Assembly (NCBI GenBank): GCA_024734495.1
Contig: JALMQS010000841.1
Span: forward strand, 4,513,798 to 4,577,797
Origin: Forficula auricularia
Taxonomy: Eukaryota > Arthropoda > Insecta > Dermaptera > Forficulidae
DNA length: 64,000 nt
Direction: 5' to 3'
The position numbers and the translations under genes were made by a program. Shown in pieces: positions 31,982 through 43,252 of this stretch (its first letter is position 1; each line of letters begins with the position of its first letter). Under the pieces are notes generated by a model that saw only the letters and a program-made list of their open reading frames with translations, made no database searches and was not told the origin of the DNA.

Positions 31982-32663
31982 GGACGTTCCCTAATATAGC
32001 TCAAATGCAGTTCCCTCTTTCCCCTACTCTCACATGCTCAGAAAGGCAAAAATATTTTCACTGCATCGTTTTTCGGATCTGTCAACAGTGAGTTCTTATA
32101 AAGGCTAAAAGACAAAGAATAAAAAAAAAAAAAAAAAAAAGCACTTCATGAAACAGCTCAATGCGAAATTCCAGATGAGAACAGTATTGTAATAAGGCTG
32201 AGAGAATTAGCTAAAAATCCCAAATGCACCATCTGCAGAAGTTTATTAGATATGGAAAAATTGAGTGATTTTAGTGTGACGTTGCCAAGTCGCCATCTTT
32301 CACTTGCCATGCCATGAGAGAAAAAATGAAAACCATCAAAAGTACCTAACTTTTAACATTTTTCAGACAAAACGAATACCGCTTGATACAATTATTTTAA
32401 CAGAAAAATATTTGTTATAAATGATTCTCAGTTTTTCAAAATAATTTCAAGAAAGTTACGATTGTTATTTAATGAAACAGTGGATTTAACATCAATCGGA
32501 ATAGGGTTCCCGTGTTAAATATGCAAATTTCGCTGGCCAATATTGACAAATTTAGTCCCGCAAGAACTATTGAAAAAATGTCTATGTATAAAGGACACTT
32601 ATAAATATGTGTATTAAAAGTTTTAAAAGGATTTCAAGAAAATCAATTTATTAGGGAACGTCC
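31982..32663. mobile_element. TTAA-flanked element with GGACGTTCCCTAATA ends
   Basis: The left end GGACGTTCCCTAATA is exactly inverted at the right (TATTAGGGAACGTCC), with TTAA on both sides (31978-31981 and 32664-32667). At 682 bp it has no significant ORF and a run of 21 A near 32118-32138. piggyBac- or Kolobok-type by target preference only. Confidence 0.75.
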
Positions 32664-32667
32664 TTAA

Positions 32668-33496
32668 ATGCCAGAAACTGAACAAAGTGAAGAATTAGGA
32701 ATCCTCACTATACTATCCAAAATTAGAAAATCTAAAAGACAAATATAAAATAAATTTGCTACTATTTTGATTTGATTTTTATATTAAATAAATATTTAGA
32801 ACTATTTAGAAAAAGTATTAGGGGTGTTTTGTAATATGCGGCATTTGTTTACTTTTCTCTTTCTGTGCATGCCACCCTTAGCAAGCTTGTTCAAACAAGG
32901 GTTGGTTGGTCATAGCTCGGACAGATGAGGGGGTTTCCGGTCCGCTGCCATCTTTGCCACCATCTCGGGGCGTTCTTTGTCGGCGGAAATGCCAGATAAG
33001 GGATGATAAACGTTTATTCATGCCAAGGGAAGGTTTATTTTCTACAATTTTATTATAATAAATAATAGCTACATTGTTTTTTTGTTAAAGGCTCTAATTC
33101 GGAACATACAAAAGAGAGGGTTGCTTTTAAAAACCCACCCCTATTAGATATCCATTTACCAAGCATCACTTGAAATAATGAATTCAGTGAATAACGTTAT
33201 TCGCTTTCTAATTACTATTATACTAGAGAACGTTTCTTATCTAATCAAACAAAATCGTGTTTTCGGGTAGAATACTATAATCAGACAGAATTCTACGGAA
33301 ATAGAGGGTAGCGATTATTCTCCTTTAATTCTCACCCCTATAATATTGACTACATATTATAACCTTCAGTCTTTCAAGACTCGAATGCTCAGATAACTTC
33401 AACTCCGAAATCCCTGAAATGTTTTCATCTTTCCACAATATTAGGGTCGATCCCAAATCACAAATGTTATCTCTTTTTGATGCAACTTCTTTTTGT
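32668..33496. other. Unassigned DNA with GC-rich block at about 32870-33000
   Basis: The block has mixed composition and CGG-containing runs, but no ORF longer than chance and no element ends found. Confidence 0.3.
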
Positions 33497-33504
33497 ATTA
33501 TATC

Positions 33505-33669
33505 CGAGGGGTGAACAGCGATCTAATATCGTATACACCTACTTCCACTTCCACTTTCATTTCCAAGTAGAAGACAATAGATGAAGGGGCATTATCTAAT
33601 GAATTCCAAAATAATTCCACATAATTCCAAAGACGTGTACACCTAATTCCAATCGCGGTTCACCCCTCG
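33505..33669. mobile_element. hAT-like MITE, copy 3 (minisatellite lost)
   Basis: Starts CGAGGGGTGAACAGCGATC and ends GCGGTTCACCCCTCG. The 8-bp flanks ATTATATC (33497-33504) and ATTATATG (33670-33677) agree in seven of eight. Only a few TTCCAAAATAATTCC units remain in place of the array. Confidence 0.75.
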
Positions 33670-33677
33670 ATTATATG

Positions 33678-34318
33678 ATTACAAAAAAATAAAAATGAAA
33701 TAATAATAATAATATACATACTGCCAACCGGGATTTCATACACTATGGCCTTAAGTGGAGTTTTTTAAGCTTTAAAAACATAAATTTGCCCTAGATCGAA
33801 TAAAGGGTCTAACATTTTAGGTCACTGATTTTTATAGGATTCAAAGCGCGGTGTTGGATTATAGTGAGACTTTATACAAATTATATTAGGTTGGAGTTGG
33901 TGGTGTTTCACAAAGAGAAATAATTTTTATACCATTAATTCTACATATTCCTAGAGAGGTACTACGAAATTTAGCCCTGATCCAAAGAAGAGACAAAATT
34001 TTTAATTTTTTCCACTTTCTTCTCTCACTTTTGTGTAAAGGATATTTAGGTACACTAGTTAAATGCGAATTGTTTCGCCCAGGTCGGTTCCGGTTTGTCC
34101 CGGAAAATTTTAAGGAATAGATCGGAGGAGAAAGTTTTTTATGGATGAAAGTTTTATACCATAGGAAATACAGATGAGGGAATAGAGTTCCAGTTTCTAG
34201 AAGTCATGAGGATGAATGTCTTGAAAAAGGCATTTGTCTGGATCTAGACGAGAGATACCCAAACTTTTTTGTCTCATAGACTTATTTCCAAGTTTTTCTG
34301 TTTTGGGTAGACTCCCTT
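33678..34318. other. Unassigned DNA
   Basis: No recognised features. Confidence 0.35.
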
Positions 34319-35655
34319 ATGAAAATAAAATTTTGCTTTTCAAGGAATTTTAATTTATTCTAATAGTATATTCTATAGAGAGCTCGAATATAATATTTAT
34401 TTTTATATCTCTCCTAAAAATTAAATTTATTAACCCCGCCAAATATACTGAAGTGGTCCCCTCTTTACATCTCATTTTCGATTTCTTTAAGAAAATAAAG
34501 TTTTACTTTTCAAGAAATTTTAATTTATTCTAATATTATATTAAATACATAGCTCGAATATAATATTTATTTTTATATCTCTCCTAAAAATTAAATTTAT
34601 TAACCCCGCCAAATATATTGAAGTGATACAAAGGGTCCCCCCTTTACCTCTCATTTTCGGATTTTTTAAGAAAATAAAGTTTTTTTTTTATTTATTTATT
34701 ATCAGAGGGAACAAAGCCCATTTAGACAGCACATCAGTAAAGTGTTAGTAACCCTTAGTGAGGAGCCGAGTTTTAGCCGGTAGAAATTTTATATGCTAGC
34801 CAGGATCGAACCCGACCTCCCGCTTAAACAAAAATAAAGTACTTTTCAAGAAATTTCATTTTATTCTAATATTAAATTATATAGAGAGCTCTGAATATAA
34901 TATTTATTTTTATATCTCTCCTAAAAATTAAATTTATTAACCCTTCCAAATATACTGAAGTGATACAAAGGGTCCCCCCTTAACTCTCATTTTCGGATTT
35001 TTTTAAGAAAATAAAGTTTTACTTTTCAAGAAATTTTAATTTATTCTAATATTATATTAAATACAGAGCTCGAATATAATATTTATTTTTATATTTCTCC
35101 TAAAAATTAAATTTATGAACCCTTCCAAATATACTGAAGTGATACAAAGGGTCCCCCCTTAACTCTCATTTTCGGACTTTTTTAAGAAAATAAAGTTTTA
35201 TTCTTCAAGAAATTTTAATTTATTCTAATATTATATTATATACAGAGCTCGAATATAATATTTATTTTTATATCTCTCCTAAAAATTAAATTTATCATAC
35301 ACTCCAAAATTGCTGAAGTGATACAAAGGGTCCCTCTTACCTCTCATTTCCGGATTTTTTTTAAGAAAATAAAGTTTTACTTTTCAAGAAATTTTAATTT
35401 ATTTTAATATTATATTACGATATATACAGAGCCTAGAATATAATTATTTATTTTTATATCTCTCCTAAAAATTAAATTTATGAACCATTCCAAAAATCCT
35501 GAATAAAGGGTCCCCTTACCTCTCATTTTCAGATTTTTTTAACAAAATAAAGTTTTACTTTTCAAGAAATTTTATTTTATTCTAATATTATATTATATAC
35601 AGAGCTCGAATATAATATTTATATTTATATCTCTCCTAAAAATTAAAATTATGAA
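34319..35655 (+). repeat. Satellite array, seven units of about 170-184 bp
   Basis: Each unit holds GAAAATAAAGTTTTACTTTTC, AGCTCGAATATAATATTTAT, CTCTCCTAAAAATTAAATTT and AAAGGGTCCCCCCTTACCTC. The AGCTC anchor falls near 34381, 34551, 34888, 35068, 35246, 35430 and 35603. The larger second gap is explained by a SINE insertion. Units differ by substitutions and small indels. Confidence 0.85.
34681..34830 (-). mobile_element. 5'-truncated SINE family B inside the satellite
   Basis: Minus-strand copy of the 3' part of the SINE at 23428-23662, keeping the B box (34803-34812) but not the A box, with its A-rich tail at the left. Flanked by a 10-bp duplication AAAATAAAGT (34671-34680 and 34831-34840). 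Confidence 0.8.
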
Positions 35656-36412
35656 CCCCCTCCCCAAAAAAAAAAAAATTGGGAACTAATTGATTTGGAT
35701 GTGTGTCTGTGCTAGCAAAATCCCAATAAAAGATACATCCCAGAGAATAATCAGATTATTTTTTATGATTTTGCTCTTTTAATGTGTTCTTTTAACCAAC
35801 AATTTTGTTTTCTAACCTTTTCATATAAAACAAAGTACCTTTGTTCAAATAAAATAATAAACTATTTGTGCTTTGTGGATTTGAATGTTTTGTACTTTCA
35901 ATTCGAACAGCCGTTACAAGCCTTTTGTGACAAAGGGTTGGCCCTTAGGGCTTCACCTGTCAGTGAAGATCCAAGCAATATATATTTAACTAAAATTTTC
36001 ATCATTCAAAAGAAGTATATTTTCATATAAAGTTTGAATAATTAAATAATTGAAGAGAATTTGAAAAAGCGTGTGTGATTCATCATTGCCCTTGGGAATT
36101 TAAAATCTAAAAATCAATCCGTCTGAATCCAATAAATTGTTTGATGTAGATGTGTCGTTCGTTACTCCACCCTCCGAAAATCCCAACAATTAAAAAATTC
36201 AATCGAATTAAAAGTGAAATATAAAACAGAGAGTAAAAGTCACAAAAGGAATTTTCGAAAAATCTCTTGAGAGTTTGGATTCAAATCAATTTTTCCTTTT
36301 CACTTTTCAAATGAATTTCAAAGCAAAGATTTGAATTAAAAACATATAAATAAATTTTTTTGCAACGAAATTTTCTCTGGAGAGAGACGGACTGGTAGAA
36401 ATTTTAATTGAA
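35656..36412. other. Unassigned AT-rich DNA
   Basis: An 82-codon ORF (35782-36030) has no recognisable domain and AT-driven composition. Confidence 0.35.
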
Positions 36413-36499
36413 TGTAATGGAAGGCAGCCCAGAGATTGTGAGGAAAGAAAAATTAACACATATAAAATAAGGTGTAATTTATTGAATCCTTCCTCCTTC

Positions 36500-36549
36500 C
36501 TTTCAAACCGACGTTTCGGAGGATTTTCCCTCTCTTCAGGGTTTCAAAG
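36500..36549 (-). ncRNA. Hammerhead-ribozyme-like motif
   Basis: Minus strand: CTTTGAAACC, CTGAAGA (C3 at 36539), a GAGG/CCTC hairpin with one unpaired C, GAAACGTC, then GGTTTGAAAG. Stem I has five pairs, one G-G mismatch and four more pairs. Confidence 0.4.
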
Positions 36550-36629
36550 GGTCAATGAATGAAACAAATAAAATGTTTCCTTACTGTGGAGAAAAGAAGG
36601 AAACATTTTATTTGTTTCATTCATTGACC

Positions 36630-36681
36630 CTTTGAAACCCTGAAGAAGGAGGGAAAATCCTCCGAAACGTCGGTTTGAAAG
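36630..36681 (+). ncRNA. Hammerhead-ribozyme-like motif
   Basis: CTTTGAAACC (36630-36639), CTGAAGA (C3 at 36640), one extra A, stem II GGAGG/CCTCC (36648-36652 and 36659-36663), GAAA, a two-base stem III ACGT, then a cleavage-type C at 36671 and GGTTTGAAAG. Stem I pairs 9 of 10 positions. The only departures from the type I hammerhead core are the extra A at 36647 and the loop-less stem III, which could work only as a dimer. Confidence 0.45.
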
Positions 36682-36753
36682 GAAAGGAGGAAGGATTCCA
36701 ATAAATTACACCTTATTTTATATGTGTTAATTTTTTCTTTCCTCACTACTCCC

Positions 36754-37046
36754 GTAAATAATATAAATAAATATTTTTTCCTCATGTATCACGCTCATAA
36801 GCAGTCTCTTCTCTCTTCTGAGTAATCTCTTGAGAAATTGAAACTGGGTTGGTTTACCCCCTGAATTTACTGAAGCTACTATACTACCTGCAGCCTCTAC
36901 TTTGCATATTGTTGATTGGAGGGGGACTTGAACACGTGCTAGTCTAGCTAGTTATTTCATAAACCACAACTCTGATGTGCTTTTCACTCGACTTACTCTT
37001 ATCTCCTACTTTTTAATAATAAATTAACATTTTAAGAGATGAATAA
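36754..37046. other. Unassigned DNA
   Basis: No recognised features. Confidence 0.35.
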
Positions 37047-37205
37047 TTTAATTTTTAGGACAAAATCTAGGATTTTAGTAGAAATATATTTACATTGGGA
37101 TATCAGAGGGATTCATGGTAGTGGGGGTGCTGAGTGGGTTTCTGGGGGGGTGAGGTTCGAGAGGTGGGGTTCCAGGGGTTGTCATGGTTACTAATTTAAA
37201 TGAAA

Positions 37206-37258
<53 letters not shown>

Positions 37259-37855
37259 ATAATATATAAAATTAAGGATTTGTCTGTACATTGGGGTGGG
37301 GGCTGAGTGTGCTGAGTGGGCTTCAGGGCGGAGGACCAGGGGATGAGTCCCCTGGCTAGCAAGAGGGCCGCCGAAGGGGTTTTTAAAAGTATATTGGTTC
37401 TTGAAATGTAAAAAGATTGTTTCAAGGGGCAATGAAAAAATTTCCCGAAAAGGGTGCGGATAGAAGGTTTGAAGTCTCTGCCTGGTATATCTTCCAATTC
37501 AAACATATCAAAGACAAGTTCAGACAAGTTTTAGTAGAATACAAATTATTCTCGTTGAGGAACTATTAAAAGAGTAATAATACAAAAAAAGGAATAAATA
37601 AAGATGATTCGGGAATCTTTGGAGTGAGGTTCGCGAGGTGGGGGTCCAGGGGTCGTCATGGTTATTAATTTAAATGAAATCTATTATATATATATAAAAT
37701 TAAGGATTTGTCTGTACATTGGGGGGTGGGTGGGGGTGCTGAGTGGGCTACGGGATGGGGTCCAGGAGACGAGTCCCCTGGCTAGCAAGAGGGCCGCCGA
37801 AGCAGCTAGTATTTCTACTAAAATCCTAGATTTTGTCTTAAAAATTAAATTCTGA
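37047..37855. mobile_element. Foldback (AGGACAAAATCTAGGATTT) split by GC-rich Helitron material
   Basis: The left arm with TTAGGACAAAATCTAGGATT (37047-37110) and its inverse (37810-37855) match the arms of the element at 39872-40131. Between them are two direct copies, offset by about 473 bp, of a block that runs from GAGGTTCG through CATGGTTA and TTTAAATGAAATCTAT to GGATTTGTCTGTACATTGGG and TGGCTAGCAAGAGGGCCGCC. The first copy contains a (TA)n run at about 37209-37254. Confidence 0.55.
37680..37809 (+). mobile_element. Helitron end unit
   Basis: Starts TCTATTATATATATATAAAA between A and the next base and ends GAAGCAGCTAG before T. The GGGGACGAGTCCCC hairpin lies near the 3' end. It sits exactly at the boundary of the foldback's right arm. 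Confidence 0.5.
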
Positions 37856-38762
37856 TCCACAAGAAAAATAATTTAATTCATCCATGACTAAATAACTGCA
37901 TGGTTCTCCTTTACAATCACGTTGTTTTATTATATAAAATGAATATAATATAATAATTCGACAAATTAATTGTTTAATTTAGGGTCACTTTATATTTATG
38001 AGTCTCTTTTTCATGGGTGTCAAAACTTTCCCGGTAATGAACTATAAAAACTCGACAAGTTGGATTGAAATCGAAACCCATTTTATTTATTGCAGTCTAT
38101 CTATCCAAACACCTCCAGTCTAATGGCATTACCACACACACACACACACATTCAACGGACCAATATACAGGTTCGATGCTATTTTTATTCCAAATGAAGA
38201 TATTTCTCATGGTGAGTTTTTTGTTTGTTTCTTCACAAGATGGTACAGATAATTCTTGATTAATAAGTAATACCCTCCCTTCCACCAGTCAGAGAGATTG
38301 CATCTTTTAGACAAGAATGAGAAATGAGAAAAATTTGAAATATAATTTATTCAGGTAGAAATTAATAGTTCATTTGATCTTTTTTATACCTTTAGGACAT
38401 ATATACATATTTATATAATTAAATTATTAAACGTGGTGATTTAATTATGTAAATTCTATTACACAAAATTATATATTCGAAATTAATCAAAACGTTATCA
38501 TTAGATGAAAGGAATACAGTGAAACGAATGATTTAATGAGTTTTTTTTATTTCGTTCCGATTGAAGGATAATTTTTAAGAACCCCCTGTAGGAAAAATAG
38601 TTATTAAAAATTATCAACTTGAGGTAGATGTTGATGGTATTTAAATTTCATTCTTTGCTTAGACGTAGGTATTTTTGAAAAACAACATGTATTATTTGGC
38701 CCGTTTATTTTAAAAGTGGTCTAAGTTTATTTTTTTATTTCGAGGTATTTGTATTAATATTT
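37856..38762. other. Unassigned DNA with a CA microsatellite
   Basis: (CA)n at about 38132-38149. No gene recognised. Confidence 0.4.
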
Positions 38763-38766
38763 TTAA

Positions 38767-39584
38767 TCGACTTCAAAAAAGGAGAAGGTTCTCTATTCGA
38801 CTGATTTTTTTTTTGTGTCTATGTTACCTCATATCTCCGCCAATTGTGAACCGATTTTGAAAAAAAAATTGCATTGGGTCAGTCTAGCTTCCGATTGGTC
38901 CCGTTTTTTTCATTGGTATTAGACCTTTTTTGTTAGGTTTGTTCAGGCCTAACTTCTTTGTTTATGAACCGATTTAGATGATTCTTTTTTTATTGGAAAG
39001 GGGGTACCTTAGGGGAGGTCCGATATTAATTTGGTCAAGTTCTGATGATATGATCAACGACGAAATAACGTAAATCTCGAATTCTTATGAGCAAATAATC
39101 GAAATTATGATAAATAAAATCTTTTATAAAGGTATTAAATTAAGTAAATATTGATAACATCACTAAAAAGAGAAAAATAAAAATAATTCTTATAAAAAAA
39201 ATAAAACCGACTTCAAAATACTTAAATGCAACAAATAAAATAATAATAACTTAAAAATAAAATAAAATCCACTAAAAGGTATAAAATAATTATCTTATTT
39301 AGTTACAACTAAACGACGAAATATTAACATGAAATTACTTTTTGAAGTCGGTGCCAAACATATACATTTTATGAATCGCACTTGACGGATCTTACTTAGT
39401 ACGTTTGGCTTATATAGATATAGTTTGTTTGGCATCGACTTCAAAAATTAATTTCATGTTAATATTTCGACGTTTAGTTGTAACTAAATAAGATAATAAT
39501 TATTTTATAACTTTTAGTGGATTTTATTTTATTTTTGAGTTATTATTATTTTATTTGTTGCATTTAAGTTTTTTGGATTCAGTT
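38767..39584. mobile_element. CCGACTTC modular family, copy 5
   Basis: After TTAA the start is altered to TCGACTTCAAAAAAGGAGAA. Short-subtype module A, module B (CCGACTTCAAAATACTTAAA), the centre and inverted B follow, ending in a decayed GGATTCAG. No outer inverted A. Confidence 0.6.
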
Positions 39585-39871
39585 TTATTTTATTTTTTAT
39601 AAAACTTATTTTCATAAATACATTATATATATTTCGATACTTTTATTTTGACAAAGTCATGAGGATATTTTGAATAAAACTATTATAAACGAACATATAA
39701 CGATTCGTCTTGAATTCAGAGTATTATTTCTTAATTATTTAATATATACTCGTATAACTTCCAAAATTGATAAATTAAAATGTTAAAACTAAAGATTTGA
39801 GCATCTTTTTTTTGAAAATAGTTGGAATGTTTTTCAAAAAATCAACTCAGGTTAAAAACCATTGTATATTA
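39585..39871. other. Unassigned AT-rich DNA
   Basis: Nothing recognised. Confidence 0.35.
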
Positions 39872-40131
39872 AAAGAGAAAGATTTTAATTTTTAGGACAC
39901 AATTCTAGGATTTTTGTAGAAATATTTTTATATTGCGATATAAGAGGGGATTCATCCCCTCAGGAGTCGAACCCGAGCACTAACACCAGAGAGGTTTTTG
40001 TCTCTGCCCGGAGAGCATGTTTATTCTCGGGTTCGACTCCTGAGGGGATGAACCCCCTCTTATATCGCAATATAAAAATATTTCTACTAAAATCCTAGAA
40101 TTTGTCCTAATAATTAAATTATTTCTCTTTA
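39872..40131. mobile_element. Foldback with tRNA-type B boxes in both arms
   Basis: Arms of about 115 bp: TTAGGACACAATTCTAGGAT, TTTTTATATTGCGATATAAG and their inverses. Each inner arm end carries GGTTCGACTCC (39963-39973 on minus; 40030-40040 on plus), a full match to the pol III B box. A short GC-richer loop separates them. This looks like two inverted copies of a tRNA-headed unit. Confidence 0.65.
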
Positions 40132-40253
40132 AACTGTTTTAGTAGAGTATTTTAAAAAATTCAAATTGAAACAATTTAAAATATTTATGTGAATGTAATT
40201 TTTGTTTTTCAGAGGATGAGGAACAAAATAAGTGTTTGTTTATGACCTATCAA

Positions 40254-40294
40254 TTGCAACGTTTCGCCACTTTTATTGCAGCTTCTTCAGGCTC
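40254..40294 (-). ncRNA. Hammerhead-ribozyme-like motif, solitary
   Basis: Minus strand: AGAGC, CTGAAGA (C3 at 40290), one extra A, stem II GCTGC/GTGGC (with G-U pairs) around AATAAAA, GAAACGTT, GC. Stem I is only two pairs (GC/GC). No flanking palindrome was seen. Confidence 0.3.
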
Positions 40295-40299
40295 TACAA

Positions 40300-41820
40300 A
40301 GGAGCAAATACATACATCAAAAAACACATTCAAAAACAAAAATTCACTAAACTCAAAAAATTACATTTATAAATTATGGAACTGAATCCCAATGATGGGA
40401 TTTATGTGAATATTCAAAAAGTAAATGTCTCAAAAATTTGGAAATTTTCAACTAGCTAATTACTCAGGTCAAACCACAGGTTATAAGCTACCCAACACCC
40501 TCCAATACAGCCCTGCGTATTATTTTAGAAAATCTTAATTTTGCTCAAGGGATTAAAAAGTTTTACTAAATTGAACTATTTTTGTTGTCGTTATCATTTA
40601 ATAAAAGTGACTTTGTAGCAGCAAACGTTATTTTATATCCCCATTTCAACTTGAGAAGTTGGACTGTAAAAAGAGATTGAAATCAAGATATAAAATTAAA
40701 AGTGTTTGGTGGTGTTTCAAGTGGAAAAGAGCTCTGACAGTAAAACAGACATCCGAACTCTGAAGTAGGGGGATCTGCTGTTTGGTTTCCAAGTCTTGAG
40801 TTGAGTCTGTTTGACTAATGGACTAATGGGCGAGCACGTTTTAAGCCAGGATACCTAGCCCAGGATCACGGTGCTGAATATTCCAGGACGTGACGGCTAT
40901 AGATCCGTCTTCTTATGGAAGTTTCACTTCCAGCAGGCTTCAAACTATCCAAATGCGATCAATGGCTTATATTTAATATCAACATATACATATACACGAA
41001 TGTAAAGATGAAATAGCATAAAAAAATAAAACATTTACGAGTGAAATTCAGGCATATTAAATTATATATAGAGTGGCGGAATGGCAAATGTTTTCGAAAT
41101 TAAATCAAGTACGGTTTATTGTAAGGGGCCAGGAGTCTGTATATTTTTATTCAGTATTTTATGAAAATAATGGATATATTTTCAGCCAACCCCTTGAGAA
41201 TCTACTGCCTACTAGAAGTAAACACTGATGGACAAAATTGATTCGGACATAACATTTATTATGTTATAAACAAGGGAATTCTAGAGATACTACACAGGCT
41301 AAGCTCAATCAAAATGCTGAATTTACCAAAATTATCTTATTAGGTAACCAACAATAATTATGTATTAGTAAAATTTACGAGTATACCCTGGCAGATTGAA
41401 AACAAAACTTATTTTTAAAAATTTTATCATTGGACTGAATTAAAAAAAAAAAAGTTAAAATGGTCATACAGATGATTTTACCATACAGTCCTAATTATTT
41501 TTCTTTCTGATATCTAATCAAGTAACGGGATTCTTTTCCCTTTGCTTTGTTTTTCGCATTGAAATAAATTGATTTCATTTGGAGTCAAGCAGCCAGCGGG
41601 TCAAGTGCTTACTTAATATTGGTATTTTATAGGTGTTGCGTTTTGTGCATTTTTAATGACTACAGGATTTCGGATAATTGTTCAAACCTTTATCAAAGCC
41701 AAGGTAAACATGTAAATACAATTTTTATAATCTTTTGGAAAATTTAATGATTCGAAAAATAAAAAACACCTCATATTTAGACAAATTGATTTTTTAAATT
41801 GAAAGTTTCAATTATTTTTG
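40300..41820. other. Unassigned DNA
   Basis: A moderately GC-rich stretch at about 40735-40935 has no ORF or ends. Otherwise AT-rich and unrecognised. Confidence 0.35.
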
Positions 41821-42188
41821 TTAAGCAATTTGAACCGCGAAAGTTAAATAATATGATAAATATATATGAATCTATATATATATATATATATACTATATAT
41901 AAACAATTCCCTATGTTAATTCTACATTAAGAAAATTATTTTATTATTTTTTGATTTTATTTGAAAAGGAAAAATAAATAGACCATCCGACGGGTTTCGA
42001 ACCCGTGTCTCTCTCCTTTACGCGAAGAGCGGCTTAACCATATTTTTCCTTTTCAAATAAAATCAAAAAATAATAAAATAATTTTTTTAGTGTAGAATTA
42101 ACATAGGAAATTGTTTAAATATAGTATATATATATAGATTCATATATATTTATCATATTATTTAACTTTCGCAGTTCAAATTGCTTAA
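41821..42188. mobile_element. Foldback with a tRNA-derived loop keeping A and B boxes
   Basis: Arms of about 150 bp (from TTAAGCAATTTGAACCGCGA to GAAAAGGAAAAAT, and their inverse from 42041 to 42188) enclose a loop of about 65 bp. Read on the minus strand the loop has TGGTTAAGCCG (42030-42040), matching the A box, and GGTTCGAAACC (41993-42003), matching the B box, inside a five-pair T stem (ACGGG/CCCGT). There is no complete cloverleaf, so it is not a tRNA gene. Confidence 0.7.
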
Positions 42189-42444
42189 TCTCATATTTAC
42201 ATAATATGTATTAATTTATAATATATTTTATAAAATTAATTCGAATATGAATGGAAAGTATTTTAAAAACTCTCGCCTTGAAATTTCTGGTTTTGACAAA
42301 GAATTTTAAATTTACAAATAATAGAAATTTTAGTATATTTGGGATCAGACGGTCCTAGAGAATTGAAGTAATATATTTTATTTGAAATATCTAAAAAAAA
42401 AAAAAAAAAAAATTGTCGGAAAACTAAAAAATGAGAAGGCTATA
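42189..42444. other. Unassigned AT-rich DNA
   Basis: Contains an A run near 42391-42410. Confidence 0.4.
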
Positions 42445-42446
42445 TA

Positions 42447-42733
42447 CAGGGTGGTCCCGAATTCATGGTACAAACTTTAATGGTAGGTACAGGACATTGT
42501 AACAATGAATTATTGTATAGGAATGTATAGTGTAATAAGTATATGTAATATGTATATGTATGTATAGTGTAATAGTAATATAGTGTATAATGTATTTATA
42601 ATGTATAGCCGTTATTTCCCCTGTTTACTCCTCACCGCGTCACTTGCGACTATACATTCCTATACAATAACTCATTGTTACAATGTCCTGTACCTACCAT
42701 TAACGTTTGTACCATGAATTCGGGACCACCCTG
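42447..42733. mobile_element. Tc1/mariner-type palindromic MITE
   Basis: Starts CAGGGTGGTCCCGAATTCAT and ends with its inverse, flanked by TA (42445-42446 and 42734-42735). Arms of about 80 bp are almost identical. The centre is a TATAGTGTAATA-type simple repeat. Confidence 0.75.
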
Positions 42734-42735
42734 TA

Positions 42736-43189
42736 TAGCCTTGTGAAATTTCTGATTTTGACAAAAAATTTGAAATATCCAAATTATAGAAATTTTAGTA
42801 TACCTATACTATCCAAAATTTATTTTTATTTTATACGATAAAGCCACTTATAGTGAATATCTAAAAATTTATATTTTAGAAGATAGGTATTAATCAATTG
42901 GTCAAAATGTCTGTTAATGTTTGTGTTAGCAAATTTTGTGTACACTACAGCTCAAAAATCAATGAAGGTATCAAAACTAAATTTTATATTTATATCGACA
43001 ATATATAAAGCAGGGCTGTCCAACTATTTAGAAATATCAACAATATTAGTATATTTTGTCAGCGGCCCGAGAAATTTTTTTTCTTCAAATGTGGCCCGAA
43101 TAAGCCAAAATGTTCGACACTCCTGATTTAAGGGATATAAGTTATAAGATTGAAGTAGTTTTTGGAGACGGACTTATAAGTAAATTCAA
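42736..43189. other. Unassigned; repeat F fragment at 42893-42990
   Basis: The fragment shares TCAAAATGTCTGTTA and the AGCTCAAAAATC context with the repeat at 51.9-52.2 kb. No gene recognised. Confidence 0.35.
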
Positions 43190-43252
43190 ACGGGATTTTG
43201 ATGAGGCAGTCCAAAGTTAAAAAAGAGATAATTATAACTATCTTTATTATTT

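Larger units (their letters stand above)
36413..36753. mobile_element. Double foldback carrying two head-to-head hammerhead-like motifs
   Basis: Arms of about 130 bp (GAGGAAAGAAAAATTAACAC, AAAATAAGGTGTAATTTATT, CTTTCAAACCGACGTTTCGG) are repeated in inverse from about 36600 on. The centre itself is palindromic (AAACAAATAAAATGTTTCCT and partner). Each arm contains one motif, at 36500-36549 on minus and 36630-36681 on plus. Confidence 0.8.

Noticed and set aside
35782..36030. An 82-codon ORF
   Set aside because: Composition (Phe, Lys, Ile, Tyr) is that of AT-rich random translation.
41984..42040. A working tRNA gene on the minus strand
   Set aside because: The T arm is intact, but no acceptor stem or D arm can be drawn; it is the loop of a foldback.
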